From UBA5972 sp964637875 (GTDB lineage: Bacteria > Pseudomonadota > Alphaproteobacteria > Rhodobacterales > Rhodobacteraceae), in NCBI GenBank assembly GCA_964637875.1, contig CAZWXK010000024.1:1-33130 (forward strand): a stretch of DNA of 33,130 nucleotides, given 5' to 3'. Under the pieces are notes generated by a model that saw nothing but the letters and a program-made list of their open reading frames with translations, had not been told where the DNA came from and searched no databases. Positions 7,603 through 15,828 of this stretch are shown here, piece by piece; within the stretch, counting starts at the first letter, position 1; each line of letters opens with the position of its first letter. A program made the translations under genes and the position numbers.

Positions 7603-8540
7603 GGGCCCATCCGGTCAACCGGCACCACCTCGCGCGAGCGCAGGGCGATGATCGTGCCCGAAGCCACGATGGCAACAATCCCGGCAATGGCCAGACGGTC
7701 GGGCAGCACGCCATAGAGCGCCCAGCTCCAGAAGGCGGCAAAGCCCAGATAGACATATTCGACGACCGAGATGAACGACACCTCGCCCAGCTGGTATCCC
7801 CGCGTCAGCAATGCCACCGCCACCAGGGCCCCGGTGCCGTGCACCAGCAGCAGCATGATGAAGCTCTGGCTTGGCGCGACCCAGCCGCGCGCGAAAAACG
7901 GCAATTGCGCCGCGATGTCCGGCGGCACCTGCCACAGCGCCAGAACGATCAGCCCGGCCGCCCCCCACAGACCGAGCGCCACGAAAACACCGGCCAGCAG
8001 GGTCAGCGTGGTTTCGCCCTCGCACCAGCGCCGGGTGGCGATGTTGTTCAGCGCATAAAGCAGCCCCGCCATCACCGGAATGGTGCTGACCGCGCTGATC
8101 CCGCCGGCCTCGGGGCCAAGGATCAAGACGACCCCGACAAAGCCGATCGCCACCGCCAGCACACGCCACAGCCCGATGCGCGTGCCAAAGAACAGGGCCG
8201 AGATCACCAGCACGAAAATCGGCGCGGTGAACAGCCCGGCCCCGACCTGCGCGATGGGCAGAAACCCGGCGGCCCCCAGATACAGGATCATCGCGCTGGA
8301 AAAGAAGAAACTGCGCAGCGCCACAGCCCGCCAGTTGCGCGGCCGGATACGCCAGCCCGTGATCCGGGCCAGCACCAGCAGAACCAGCACCACCAGGATC
8401 GAGCGCAGGAAATGGAACTGCCACAGCCCGGCCTCCTGCGCGATGGAACGGATGAAATTGTCGACCAGCCCCAGGTCGGCCATCGACAATGTCACAAGAA
8501 GAACCGCCATCAGGGGGCGATCATGACCCTTTGATTGCAT
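7587..8540 (-). CDS. EamA/DMT-superfamily inner-membrane transporter
   Basis: The 317-residue protein is almost wholly hydrophobic, with about ten predicted membrane helices in two EamA repeats, the standard drug/metabolite transporter layout. Charged loops such as FGTRIGLWRV and a C-terminal LRSREVVP lie between or after helices. The substrate cannot be inferred. Start ATG 8540 (MQSKGHDRPLMAVLL) has AAGGA about 11 bases upstream; a longer frame upstream overlaps the neighbouring gene. It is divergent from the acyl-CoA ligase gene across 110 bases and overlaps selO tail to tail by 16 bases. Confidence 0.9.
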   Translation of the reverse strand: MQSKGHDRPLMAVLLVTLSMADLGLVDNFIRSIAQEAGLWQFHFLRSILVVLVLLVLARITGWRIRPRNWRAVALRSFFFSSAMILYLGAAGFLPIAQVGAGLFTAPIFVLVISALFFGTRIGLWRVLAVAIGFVGVVLILGPEAGGISAVSTIPVMAGLLYALNNIATRRWCEGETTLTLLAGVFVALGLWGAAGLIVLALWQVPPDIAAQLPFFARGWVAPSQSFIMLLLVHGTGALVAVALLTRGYQLGEVSFISVVEYVYLGFAAFWSWALYGVLPDRLAIAGIVAIVASGTIIALRSREVVPVDRMGPQVPQ

Positions 8541-8650
8541 GACCTGTTGTCCTTTCGCATTTCCCCCTCGATCAGCCTTGCACATCGGAAAAATCTGTCC
8601 AGAATGCGACGCAGTTTGACCAATTCCGCTGATTTCAGGAGAATGTTCCC

Positions 8651-10282
8651 ATGGGATGGATGGCAGATGAAACCGGTCTCGACAAGGGCCCCGCAAACCA
8701 TGTTGCGCTGACACCGCTTTCGCATCTGCGCCGGGCCGCCGATGTCTTTGCCGACCGCGAGGCCCTGGTGCATGGCGACATGCGCCTGACCTATGCCCAG
8801 CTGTATCAGCGCGTCAGCCGCCTGGCCTCGGCGCTGGCGGCGCGCGGGATCGCGCCCGGCGATGTGGTGGCCACGCTCATGCCCAACATCCCCGCCCATG
8901 TCGAGGCCCATTGGGGCGTGCCCGCCGCCGGCGCGGTGCTGAACACGATCAATGTGCGCCTCGATGTGGAAACGGTTGCCTATATCCTGGGCCATGGGGG
9001 CGCGAAAATCCTGCTTTGCGACAGCGCATTTGTTGACCTGGCCGAGGCCGCCTGCAAGCAGATGGAGGGCAAGCCCCCCGAAATCATCGAGGCCCCCGAC
9101 CCGGTTTCGGGCGTCACCGCAACCGGGCGCCATCAGACATACGAGGATCTGCTTGCCACGGGCGACCCCGACTTCGACTGGATCATGCCGCGGGACGAAT
9201 GGGAAAGCCTGGCGCTGAACTATACCTCGGGCACCACCGGGCGGCCCAAGGGCGTGGTCTACAGCCATCGCGGGGCCTATCTGCTGACCATGGGCACGGC
9301 GGTGGCCTGGCACATGCCGCTGTTTGCCCGCCTGCTGACCATCGTGCCGCTGTTTCACTGCAACAACTGGCACCACAGCTGGCTGATGCCGATGGTGGGC
9401 GGCACGGTCGTCTGCCTGCGCGACATCACCGCAGGCGGCATCTATGACGCCATCGCCGATGAAAAGGTCACCCATTTCGGCGGCGCGCCCATCGTTCTGA
9501 ACACCATCGTCAATGCCTCCGACGACGAGCGGCGCGACTTCGACCATGTGGTGCAGGTCTATACCGCCGGCGCGCCGCCGCCCGCTGCCACCCTGCTGGC
9601 CATCGAAAAGCTGGGCTTTGTCGTGACCCAGGTCTACGGGCTGACCGAAACCTATGGCCATGTCACCGAATGCCTGTGGGACAACGACAGATGGGGCCAT
9701 CTGGAGGGCGAGGAACGCGCCGCCATCAAGGCCCGCACCGGCGTGTTGATGCCGATGATGGAGGACATCACCGTCATGGACCCCGAAACCATGACCCCGG
9801 TGCCCCGCGACGGCGAAACCCTGGGCGAGATCATGATCCGCGGCAATGCGGTGATGAAGGGATATTACCGCAACCCGCAGGCAACGGCCGAGGCATTCGA
9901 AGGCGGCTATTTCCATTCCGGCGACATCGCCTTTCAGCACCCCGACGGCTATATCAAGATCACCGACCGGGCCAAGGACATCATCATCTCGGGCGGCGAG
10001 AACGTCAGCTCGGTCGAGGTCGAGGGCGCGCTCATGCACCACCCGGCGGTGCTGCTGGCGGCGGTGGTTGCCAGGCCCGATGACAAATGGGGCGAAGTGC
10101 CCTGCGCATTCGTCGAACTGAAACCGGGCATGGACGCGACCGAGGACGAACTGATCGCCTTTTGTCGTGAACGTCTGGCCGGTTTCAAGACCCCGAAAAA
10201 GGTGGTCTTTCAGGAACTGCCCAAGACATCGACAGGCAAGATCCAGAAATTCGTGCTGCGCGATCTGGCAAGGTCGCTGTGA
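8651..10282 (+). CDS. AMP-forming acyl-CoA synthetase (DmdB/AAE-like)
   Basis: The enzyme activates a carboxylic acid to acyl-AMP and then acyl-CoA. The 543-residue product has the ANL-superfamily motifs: YTSGTTGRPKG (191-201), the YGLTET adenine-binding motif, YFHSGDIA, TDRAKDIIISGGENVSS, and the catalytic Lys530 in TSTGKIQKFVL. The NYTSGTTGRPKGVVYSHRGAY stretch is typical of the branch containing short/medium-chain ligases, plant acyl-activating enzymes and methylmercaptopropionate-CoA ligase DmdB. A role in DMSP demethylation is possible in a rhodobacterial genome, but no dmd neighbours are present, so the substrate is open. AGGAG lies 9 bases before ATG 8651. Transcribed divergently from the EamA gene. 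Confidence 0.9.
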   Translation: MGWMADETGLDKGPANHVALTPLSHLRRAADVFADREALVHGDMRLTYAQLYQRVSRLASALAARGIAPGDVVATLMPNIPAHVEAHWGVPAAGAVLNTINVRLDVETVAYILGHGGAKILLCDSAFVDLAEAACKQMEGKPPEIIEAPDPVSGVTATGRHQTYEDLLATGDPDFDWIMPRDEWESLALNYTSGTTGRPKGVVYSHRGAYLLTMGTAVAWHMPLFARLLTIVPLFHCNNWHHSWLMPMVGGTVVCLRDITAGGIYDAIADEKVTHFGGAPIVLNTIVNASDDERRDFDHVVQVYTAGAPPPAATLLAIEKLGFVVTQVYGLTETYGHVTECLWDNDRWGHLEGEERAAIKARTGVLMPMMEDITVMDPETMTPVPRDGETLGEIMIRGNAVMKGYYRNPQATAEAFEGGYFHSGDIAFQHPDGYIKITDRAKDIIISGGENVSSVEVEGALMHHPAVLLAAVVARPDDKWGEVPCAFVELKPGMDATEDELIAFCRERLAGFKTPKKVVFQELPKTSTGKIQKFVLRDLARSL

Positions 10283-10446
10283 ACGAACGGCACGCAAAGA
10301 GCGGCATTCGGCATTCAAATGATGCGAAAAACCTGTAGACTGGCCCCCAGGCAGCCGCCGTCATCCCCCTGAGGGCCCCGACCGGCGGCGACAACGGGGG
10401 CGACCGGTCAGACAGGCCGGCGCCGAGAGGCAGAAAACGGGCATAA

Positions 10447-11487
10447 ATGACCGCTCTCAAGCAGTACGAAAAACTCGAATCCGTCGGGCTGTGGCGCGAA
10501 ACCCCGGATGCGCAACGTGTCGAGGTCTATGTCAGCTTTGGCGATACCTCGCTCGTGATCCGGGACAAGAACGAGGCCCCTCTTTCCCATTGGTCGCTGC
10601 CCGCCGTCAAGCGTCTGAACCCGGGCGAGGTTCCGGCCCTGTTCTCGCCCACCTCCGAGGCGGCCGAAACCCTGGAACTGGACGACGACATCATGATCGA
10701 CGCGATCGAAAGGATACGCGCCATGATCGAACGCGACCGTCCCCATCCCGGAAGGTTGCGCCTGATATCGCTGCTGGTCGTTGTCATCGCCACCGCCATG
10801 GCGTCGGCCCTGTGGCTGCCCGGCACCCTGGCCCGGCACGCCGCCAGCGTGGTTCCACCCGAAACACGGCGCCAGATCGGCGAGGCGACCCTTGCCCGCC
10901 TGTCGGCGCGCATCGGCACCCCCTGTTCGACCCTGGCCGGACAGCGCGCCCTGAGACAGCTGGGCACAAGGCTGGGGCTGGACGAGGCGACGCGCATCAT
11001 TATCCTGCCGGGCACCACGCTGACCAGCGCAGCCCTCCCCGGGGGGATGATCCTGCTGAACCGGCGCCTCGTGGAAAATTTCGACCAGCCCGAGGTCGCC
11101 GCCGGATACGTCCTGCTGGAGCGCGTCCAGAGCATGCGACGCAGCCCCCTCGAACGGCTGCTGGACAGTGCAGGCTTTCTGGTCAGCCTGCGTCTGCTGA
11201 CCACCGGCAGGATCGAACCCTCGGTTCTGGACGCCTATGCCTCCAGCCTGCTGTCGCGGCCGACGCGTCTGCCCGACACGTCCCTGCTGCTGGCCGCCTT
11301 TGCCCGCGCCCGGCTGCCCGCCGCGCCGCTGGCACGCAGCCTTGCAAGCGGCCCCGGAACCGCGCCCGGAACCACGGCCGGAACCACGGCTGCCCTGATC
11401 GAGGGCGACCCCCTGCGCGGCAAGACCTACCAACCCCTCTTGTCCGACGCCGCATGGCTGCGCCTCCAGGCGATCTGCCTGGGCTGA
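10447..11487 (+). CDS. Membrane protein with degenerate M48-peptidase-like domain
   Basis: I do not recognise a named family. The 346-residue protein has a cytoplasmic N-terminal region (1-103), one membrane helix (about 105-126, LISLLVVVIATAMASALWLP) and a periplasmic C-terminal region. Residues 198-229 (PGGMILLNRRLVENFDQPEVAAGYVLLERV) resemble the part of M48 zinc peptidases that runs GG-I-VTRGLL...E-AAVLGHE--H. The two metal-binding histidines are absent: LLERV stands where HExxH would be. Residues 314-325 hold a short Gly-Thr/Pro repeat (GPGTAPGTTAGTT). It could be a non-catalytic scaffold. The gene follows the acyl-CoA ligase after 164 bases and converges on lolD. Confidence 0.75.
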   Translation: MTALKQYEKLESVGLWRETPDAQRVEVYVSFGDTSLVIRDKNEAPLSHWSLPAVKRLNPGEVPALFSPTSEAAETLELDDDIMIDAIERIRAMIERDRPHPGRLRLISLLVVVIATAMASALWLPGTLARHAASVVPPETRRQIGEATLARLSARIGTPCSTLAGQRALRQLGTRLGLDEATRIIILPGTTLTSAALPGGMILLNRRLVENFDQPEVAAGYVLLERVQSMRRSPLERLLDSAGFLVSLRLLTTGRIEPSVLDAYASSLLSRPTRLPDTSLLLAAFARARLPAAPLARSLASGPGTAPGTTAGTTAALIEGDPLRGKTYQPLLSDAAWLRLQAICLG

Positions 11488-11552
11488 CACCCCCCGCGAC
11501 CACGCGCCCTGTCAGCGGCCGCATCGCGCGCCCCGTGCGACGGCCTGCCTCC

Positions 11553-12230
11553 TCAGGAAAGCCGGCCAGAGGCAAGATGGCACCTGCGATCCATCCGCGC
11601 CGCCAGATCCGGATTATGGGTCGCCACCAGCGCCGCCAGCCCGGTTTCGCGCACAAGCCCCGTCAGCACCTCGAATACCTGCGCGGCCGTGTCGGTATCG
11701 AGGTTCCCCGTGGGCTCGTCGGCCAGTAACAGGCGGGGCCGGTTGGCAAGGGCGCGACAGAACGCAACACGCTGCTGTTCACCGCCCGACATCTCGCCCG
11801 GGCGGTGATCCATGCGCTGCGCCAACCCCACCCGGCCCAGCAGGTCCCGCGCATGGGCGGCGGCCTCGGCCCTGGGCACGGCATTGGCCAACTGCGGCAG
11901 AATGACGTTTTCCAGGGCCGTGAATTCGGCCAGGAGATGATGAAACTGATAGACGAACCCGATTTCACGGCGCCGCGCTATGGTGCGCCGGCGATCGCTG
12001 CGCACGCTCATCAGCCGGCCATTCAGGATCACCTCGCCCGAATCCGGCACATCCAGCAGCCCGGCAATATGCAGCAAGGTCGATTTCCCCGCCCCCGAGG
12101 GCGCCACCAGGGCCACCATTTCGCCCGCCTGCAAGGTCAGATCGACCCCGCGCAAGACCTCGACCGCATTGGGCCGACCCTTGTTGTAGGTCCGCGCTAT
12201 GGCGCGCAGCTCGAGCAGGGGTTCATTCAT
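11553..12230 (-). CDS. lolD: Lipoprotein-releasing ABC transporter ATPase LolD
   Basis: LolD powers release of outer-membrane lipoproteins from the inner membrane together with LolC/E. The 225-residue ATPase has Walker A APSGAGKST (43-51), the Q-loop around VYQFHHLL, signature SGGEQQR (148-154), Walker B LLLADE (167-172) with DEPTGNLD, and an H-loop ATHNPD. FHHLLAEFTALENV is the LolD/MacB-type pattern. Its start overlaps the lolC stop by 8 bases, indicating translational coupling. It is the last gene of a minus-strand lolC-lolD pair downstream of proS. Confidence 0.95.
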   Translation of the reverse strand: MNEPLLELRAIARTYNKGRPNAVEVLRGVDLTLQAGEMVALVAPSGAGKSTLLHIAGLLDVPDSGEVILNGRLMSVRSDRRRTIARRREIGFVYQFHHLLAEFTALENVILPQLANAVPRAEAAAHARDLLGRVGLAQRMDHRPGEMSGGEQQRVAFCRALANRPRLLLADEPTGNLDTDTAAQVFEVLTGLVRETGLAALVATHNPDLAARMDRRCHLASGRLS

Positions 12231-13509
12231 TGCGCAGGGCCTCGACCGGGTTCATGCGGGCGGCACGGCGGGCGGGAAAGATCGTCGCGCCAAAGGCCAG
12301 CGTCAGCGACAGCATGGCCGCACGCGCCACATCCCAGAATTCCAGCCGTGCCGGCAATTGCGACAGATAGCGTACCGACGGGTCCCACACCCCACCCCCC
12401 AGCGCCCAGTTCACAAAGCCGAAGATCGGGTCGATATAGATGGCAAACAGGCTGCCCAGAACAACGCCCAGAATGGTGCCGACAATCCCGATCGATGCCC
12501 CGACGATTAAAAAGACCCGCAGGATCGACCCCTCGCTCAACCCCATGGTGCGCAGGATGCCGATTGCCGGCCCCTTGTTGCGCACCAGCATGATCAGCCC
12601 GGAAACGATGTTCATGGTGGCAATCAGCACCAGGATCGACAGGATGATGAACATCACGTTGTCTTCGGTCTTGAGCGCATTCAGGAATGCCCCCGAGGCA
12701 TCCCACCACGTCCAGGTAATGACCGGCCCGCCAAAGGCCTTGCGCAGGGCGGGCAGATAGCGGTCGATCCTTTCCGGGTCACGCACGCTGACCTCGATCT
12801 CGTCGGCATACCCCTCGCGGTTGAAAAAGCTCTGGGCCTGGGTCAGGGGCATGTAGATACGGGTGCGATCGATATCCCACCGCCCGACACTGAAGACATA
12901 GACCACCTCATAGCTGCGCACCCGCGGCGCGGTCCCGAATGCCGTCTTTACCCCGTCGGGCGAAATCAGCTTGATCCGATCGCCGACGCCGACACCCAGC
13001 TCGCGCGCAACCCCGGATCCGACCGAGACACCCTGATCGAATCGGCCGATTTCTCCGTCGGCCGACTGGGGATGAACGAAAAGAGGCAGGGTCTTCATGT
13101 CGGCCAGGCGTTCGCCATAAATCTCGACACCGGCATTGCGGCCATTTGCCGAGGCCATGACCTGCCCCCGAATCGCCGGGGCCGCGCGAACCACCCCCGG
13201 CACCTGGCGGATGCGCGACGCGCGCCTGTCGAAATCGGACACCATCCGCGAAAGCCGCCCGGCCGCATCGCGCCAGCTTGCAGCCTGAAGCGTGACATGG
13301 GCATTCGCGCCCAGGATGGTCTTGACGAATTCGTGGCGAAAGCCCGACCTCACCGCCAGGGTCGCAACAAGCGCAAACACGGCCAGTGTCACCCCGACCA
13401 GCGAAATCACCGTCATCACGCTGACCCCGCCCTCGCGCCGACGCGCCCGCAGATAGCGCCAGGCGATCAGCCATTCGAAGGCGGCAAAGGGGATGGTACG
13501 GTTGTTCAA
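12223..13509 (-). CDS. lolC: Lipoprotein-releasing ABC transporter permease LolC/E (LolF type)
   Basis: The 428-residue permease has an N-terminal membrane helix preceded by FEWLIAWRYLRARRREGGVSV, a large periplasmic domain (about 50-270), then three helices with the LRTMGLSEGSILRVF coupling segment and the RRAARMNPVEALR C-terminus typical of LolC/LolE. Only one permease gene accompanies lolD, so the complex may use two copies of the same subunit, as proposed for LolF in non-gamma bacteria. I chose TTG 13509 with GGAG 7 bases upstream. A longer open frame enters the 105-bp repeat at 13628 and is spurious. proS lies upstream on the same strand with the repeat between them. Confidence 0.93.
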   Translation of the reverse strand: MNNRTIPFAAFEWLIAWRYLRARRREGGVSVMTVISLVGVTLAVFALVATLAVRSGFRHEFVKTILGANAHVTLQAASWRDAAGRLSRMVSDFDRRASRIRQVPGVVRAAPAIRGQVMASANGRNAGVEIYGERLADMKTLPLFVHPQSADGEIGRFDQGVSVGSGVARELGVGVGDRIKLISPDGVKTAFGTAPRVRSYEVVYVFSVGRWDIDRTRIYMPLTQAQSFFNREGYADEIEVSVRDPERIDRYLPALRKAFGGPVITWTWWDASGAFLNALKTEDNVMFIILSILVLIATMNIVSGLIMLVRNKGPAIGILRTMGLSEGSILRVFLIVGASIGIVGTILGVVLGSLFAIYIDPIFGFVNWALGGGVWDPSVRYLSQLPARLEFWDVARAAMLSLTLAFGATIFPARRAARMNPVEALRNE

Positions 13510-13627
13510 GCGATTGCTCCGATGCGAATTCTCGCGGGCAAGGTGGACGGGTTCACGCCCATCGTCAAGCGCGCCTGCCCTCAACACCGCGCGACCGGGC
13601 GCGACGCTGCGGGAAAGCCACTGTTCC

Positions 13628-13732
13628 TTCTTCTTTGTCCAAATACGCCCGCCGGAGGCGCCTGCAATATCCCCTCGCGCAGGCGGGGGCTGTCTGCCCC
13701 CGCACCCCCGAGCGTATTTGTGCAAAGAAGAA
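13628..13732 (-). repeat. 105-bp inverted-end intergenic repeat, copy 3
   Basis: This copy is in the opposite orientation to copies 1 and 4. It has the same TTCTTCTTTG and CAAAGAAGAA ends and the 8-bp hairpin GCGGGGGC-TGTCT-GCCCCCGC. The other inner half differs: CGCCTGC and GCAGGCG form a second stem here. It lies between co-directional proS and lolC, 12 bases past the proS stop, where it could end proS transcription or attenuate lolCD. Confidence 0.85.
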
Positions 13733-13743
13733 AGGCCGGATGA

Positions 13744-15084
13744 TCACAGCCCTGAATAGATTTTCCCCAAGCGTGCGATGGCATCGGCGGGTTTCAGTTC
13801 CTCGCTTTGCCCGGTCTTGCGGCTGGTCAGCTCGACCACCCCGGCACGCAGGCCACGCGGGCCGACCGTGATACGCCAGGGCAGGCCGATCAGGTCCATG
13901 GTTGCAAACTTGGCGCCGGCACGTTCTTCACGGTCGTCATAGAGGGGTTCCAGCCCCGCGGCCGTCAGTTCGCGATACAGCGATTCACAGGCGGCATCGG
14001 CGGCGCTGTCGCCCTGTTTCAGGTTGACGATCCCCACCCTGAAGGGGGAAACGGATTCCGGCCAGATGATGCCGCGATCATCATGGAAGGCCTCGATCAG
14101 CGCGCCGACGAGACGGCTGACGCCAATGCCATGGCTGCCCATATGGACAGGCACATGTTCGCCCTTGTCATTGGCGACGGTGGCCTTCATCGGCTCGGAA
14201 TACTTGGTGCCGAAATAGAAGATCTGCCCCACCTCGATGGCGCGCGAGCTGCGGCGGCGTTCCTCGGGCACCTGTTGGTGGAACAGGGCCTCGTCATGGG
14301 TTTCATCGGTGCGGGCATAGGGGGTTGTCCATTCTTCACGAATGGCGGCGCATTGGGCGCGGTCGTCATAATCGATGGCGCGCTCGCCCAGTTTCAGGTC
14401 GAGGATGGCGCTGTCATAAAAGACCTCGGATTCGCCGGTATCGGCCAGCACCAGGAATTCATGGGTGTCGTCGCCGCCAATCGGGCCGCTGTCGGCACGC
14501 ATCGGAATGGCCTTGAGGCCCATGCGTTCGTAAGTGCGCAGATAGCTGACCATGTGGCGATTATAGGCGTGGATGGCGCTGTCGCGGTCGATATCGAAAT
14601 TGTAGCCGTCCTTCATGTAGAATTCGCGCCCGCGCATGACGCCGAAACGGGGGCGGATCTCGTCGCGGAACTTCCACTGGATGTGATACAGCGTCAGCGG
14701 CAGATCCCTGTAGGATCGCACCGAGTTGCGGAAGATGTCGGTGATCAGCTCTTCGTTGGTCGGGCCATACAGCATGTCGCGGCCGTGGCGGTCGGTGATG
14801 CGCAGCATCTCGGGACCATAGGCGTCATAACGCCCGCTTTCGCGCCACAGATCAGCCGATTGCAGGGTGGGCATCAGCATCGGGATATGGCCTGCGCGGA
14901 TCTGTTCCTCGTGGACGATGGTTTCGATGTTCTTCAGCACCTTGAAGCCCAGCGGCAACCAGGAATAGATTCCGGCGGCAGCCTGTCTGATCATGCCGGC
15001 GCGCAACATCAGGCGATGGCTGGCGATCTGGGCCTCGGCGGGGTTCTCCTTGAGGACGGGCAGAAAATAGCGGGTCAGGCGCAT
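13744..15084 (-). CDS. proS: Prolyl-tRNA synthetase, short alphaproteobacterial type
   Basis: ProS charges tRNA-Pro. At 446 residues it is clearly shorter than the about 570-residue E. coli enzyme and lacks the INS editing insertion between motifs 2 and 3, as is usual in alphaproteobacteria. Class II signatures include GPTNEELITD, motif 2 KFRDEIRPRFGVMRGREFYMKDGY, and motif 3 HMGSHGIGVSRLVGALIE. The C-terminal anticodon-binding domain follows from about residue 345. The start has GGAG 9 bases upstream. It lies 99 bases downstream of yhhN and may be read from the same transcript. A tRNA-Pro gene lies elsewhere in the window at 27552. Confidence 0.96.
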   Translation of the reverse strand: MRLTRYFLPVLKENPAEAQIASHRLMLRAGMIRQAAAGIYSWLPLGFKVLKNIETIVHEEQIRAGHIPMLMPTLQSADLWRESGRYDAYGPEMLRITDRHGRDMLYGPTNEELITDIFRNSVRSYRDLPLTLYHIQWKFRDEIRPRFGVMRGREFYMKDGYNFDIDRDSAIHAYNRHMVSYLRTYERMGLKAIPMRADSGPIGGDDTHEFLVLADTGESEVFYDSAILDLKLGERAIDYDDRAQCAAIREEWTTPYARTDETHDEALFHQQVPEERRRSSRAIEVGQIFYFGTKYSEPMKATVANDKGEHVPVHMGSHGIGVSRLVGALIEAFHDDRGIIWPESVSPFRVGIVNLKQGDSAADAACESLYRELTAAGLEPLYDDREERAGAKFATMDLIGLPWRITVGPRGLRAGVVELTSRKTGQSEELKPADAIARLGKIYSGL

Positions 15085-15183
15085 GCGGGCGTGCTCCGAT
15101 TGATGGGATATTCAGGCTGGCCATCCGTCTAGGGCATTGACGCGCTTTGGGCAAGTGGCGCCAGGGGGGCCGGGCGCGCGCCG

Positions 15184-15828
15184 CTACCACAGGGCGCCAA
15201 AGGTGATCATCGCCTGAGCCGGCCAGTACAGACCCCAGACGGCAAAGGGCGTAATCCGGCGCCACGAGGACCCGCCTGGCAGGTGGAATTTCTCGACCGC
15301 CAGGATCATGTCCGACAGGATGAACAGCCCGGCCCCCACCGGGATCAGGGCCCTGCCGCCCGAAAACGGCAGCGCCAGAGCCGCGACGCCCATCGCCAGG
15401 AGCGCCAGAACATAGAGGACCACCGGTGCCCGGAATGCGCCCAGGCGGGGCCAGAGCAGGCGTAAAATACCGGCCCCGAAGAGCACAAGCGCCGCCATCG
15501 CCGGCCAGCGCGCCGCCACGAGCGATGGATCCCCCAGACCCAGGAAGAACGGCACATAGGCCAGATGAGCCGCCAGAAAGGCGACCATCCCCCCCAGAAA
15601 GGCAGCGTCCCCCTCGCGCGACAGCAACAGGTCGCCCAGCGCCGACAGGGCCAGTGCCAGCACCAGCAGGGGCGGGCCACCGACCAGCAGAACGAACAAT
15701 GCCAGCGCGCCGACTGCCGCCGTCTTGGCAAGGCTGCGCAGAACGCCCTGTCCCGGGCGACGGATCATCCAGCCATAGGCCAGCGCGGCGCCCAGGGACA
15801 GGGACAGCAGCAGGAAAAGGAAGCGCAT
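15184..15828 (-). CDS. YhhN/TMEM86-family membrane protein (lysoplasmalogenase-like)
   Basis: The 214-residue protein has about seven to eight hydrophobic helices. The polar residues typical of the YhhN/TMEM86 family are present in SALGDLLLSREGDAAFLGGMVAFLAAHLAYV and in LFILSDMILAVEKF, where the two Asp residues (ALGD, LSD) fit the proposed active site. Family members hydrolyse the vinyl-ether bond of lysoplasmalogens in animals; the bacterial substrate is uncertain. The start codon overlaps the stop of the upstream nuoE/F fusion by one base (TGATG), so the two are translationally coupled. Confidence 0.85.
   Translation of the reverse strand: MRFLFLLLSLSLGAALAYGWMIRRPGQGVLRSLAKTAAVGALALFVLLVGGPPLLVLALALSALGDLLLSREGDAAFLGGMVAFLAAHLAYVPFFLGLGDPSLVAARWPAMAALVLFGAGILRLLWPRLGAFRAPVVLYVLALLAMGVAALALPFSGGRALIPVGAGLFILSDMILAVEKFHLPGGSSWRRITPFAVWGLYWPAQAMITFGALW

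Noticed and set aside
8510..10318. 602-codon open frame antisense to the acyl-CoA ligase
   Set aside because: It is a GC-rich shadow frame with His/Gly/Gln-rich low-complexity translation and no domain; the plus-strand ligase has all its motifs.
13510..13725. N-terminal extension of LolC through the repeat
   Set aside because: The extended frame translates the 105-bp repeat. Similar spurious frames arise at every copy, and the TTG at 13509 has a proper ribosome site.
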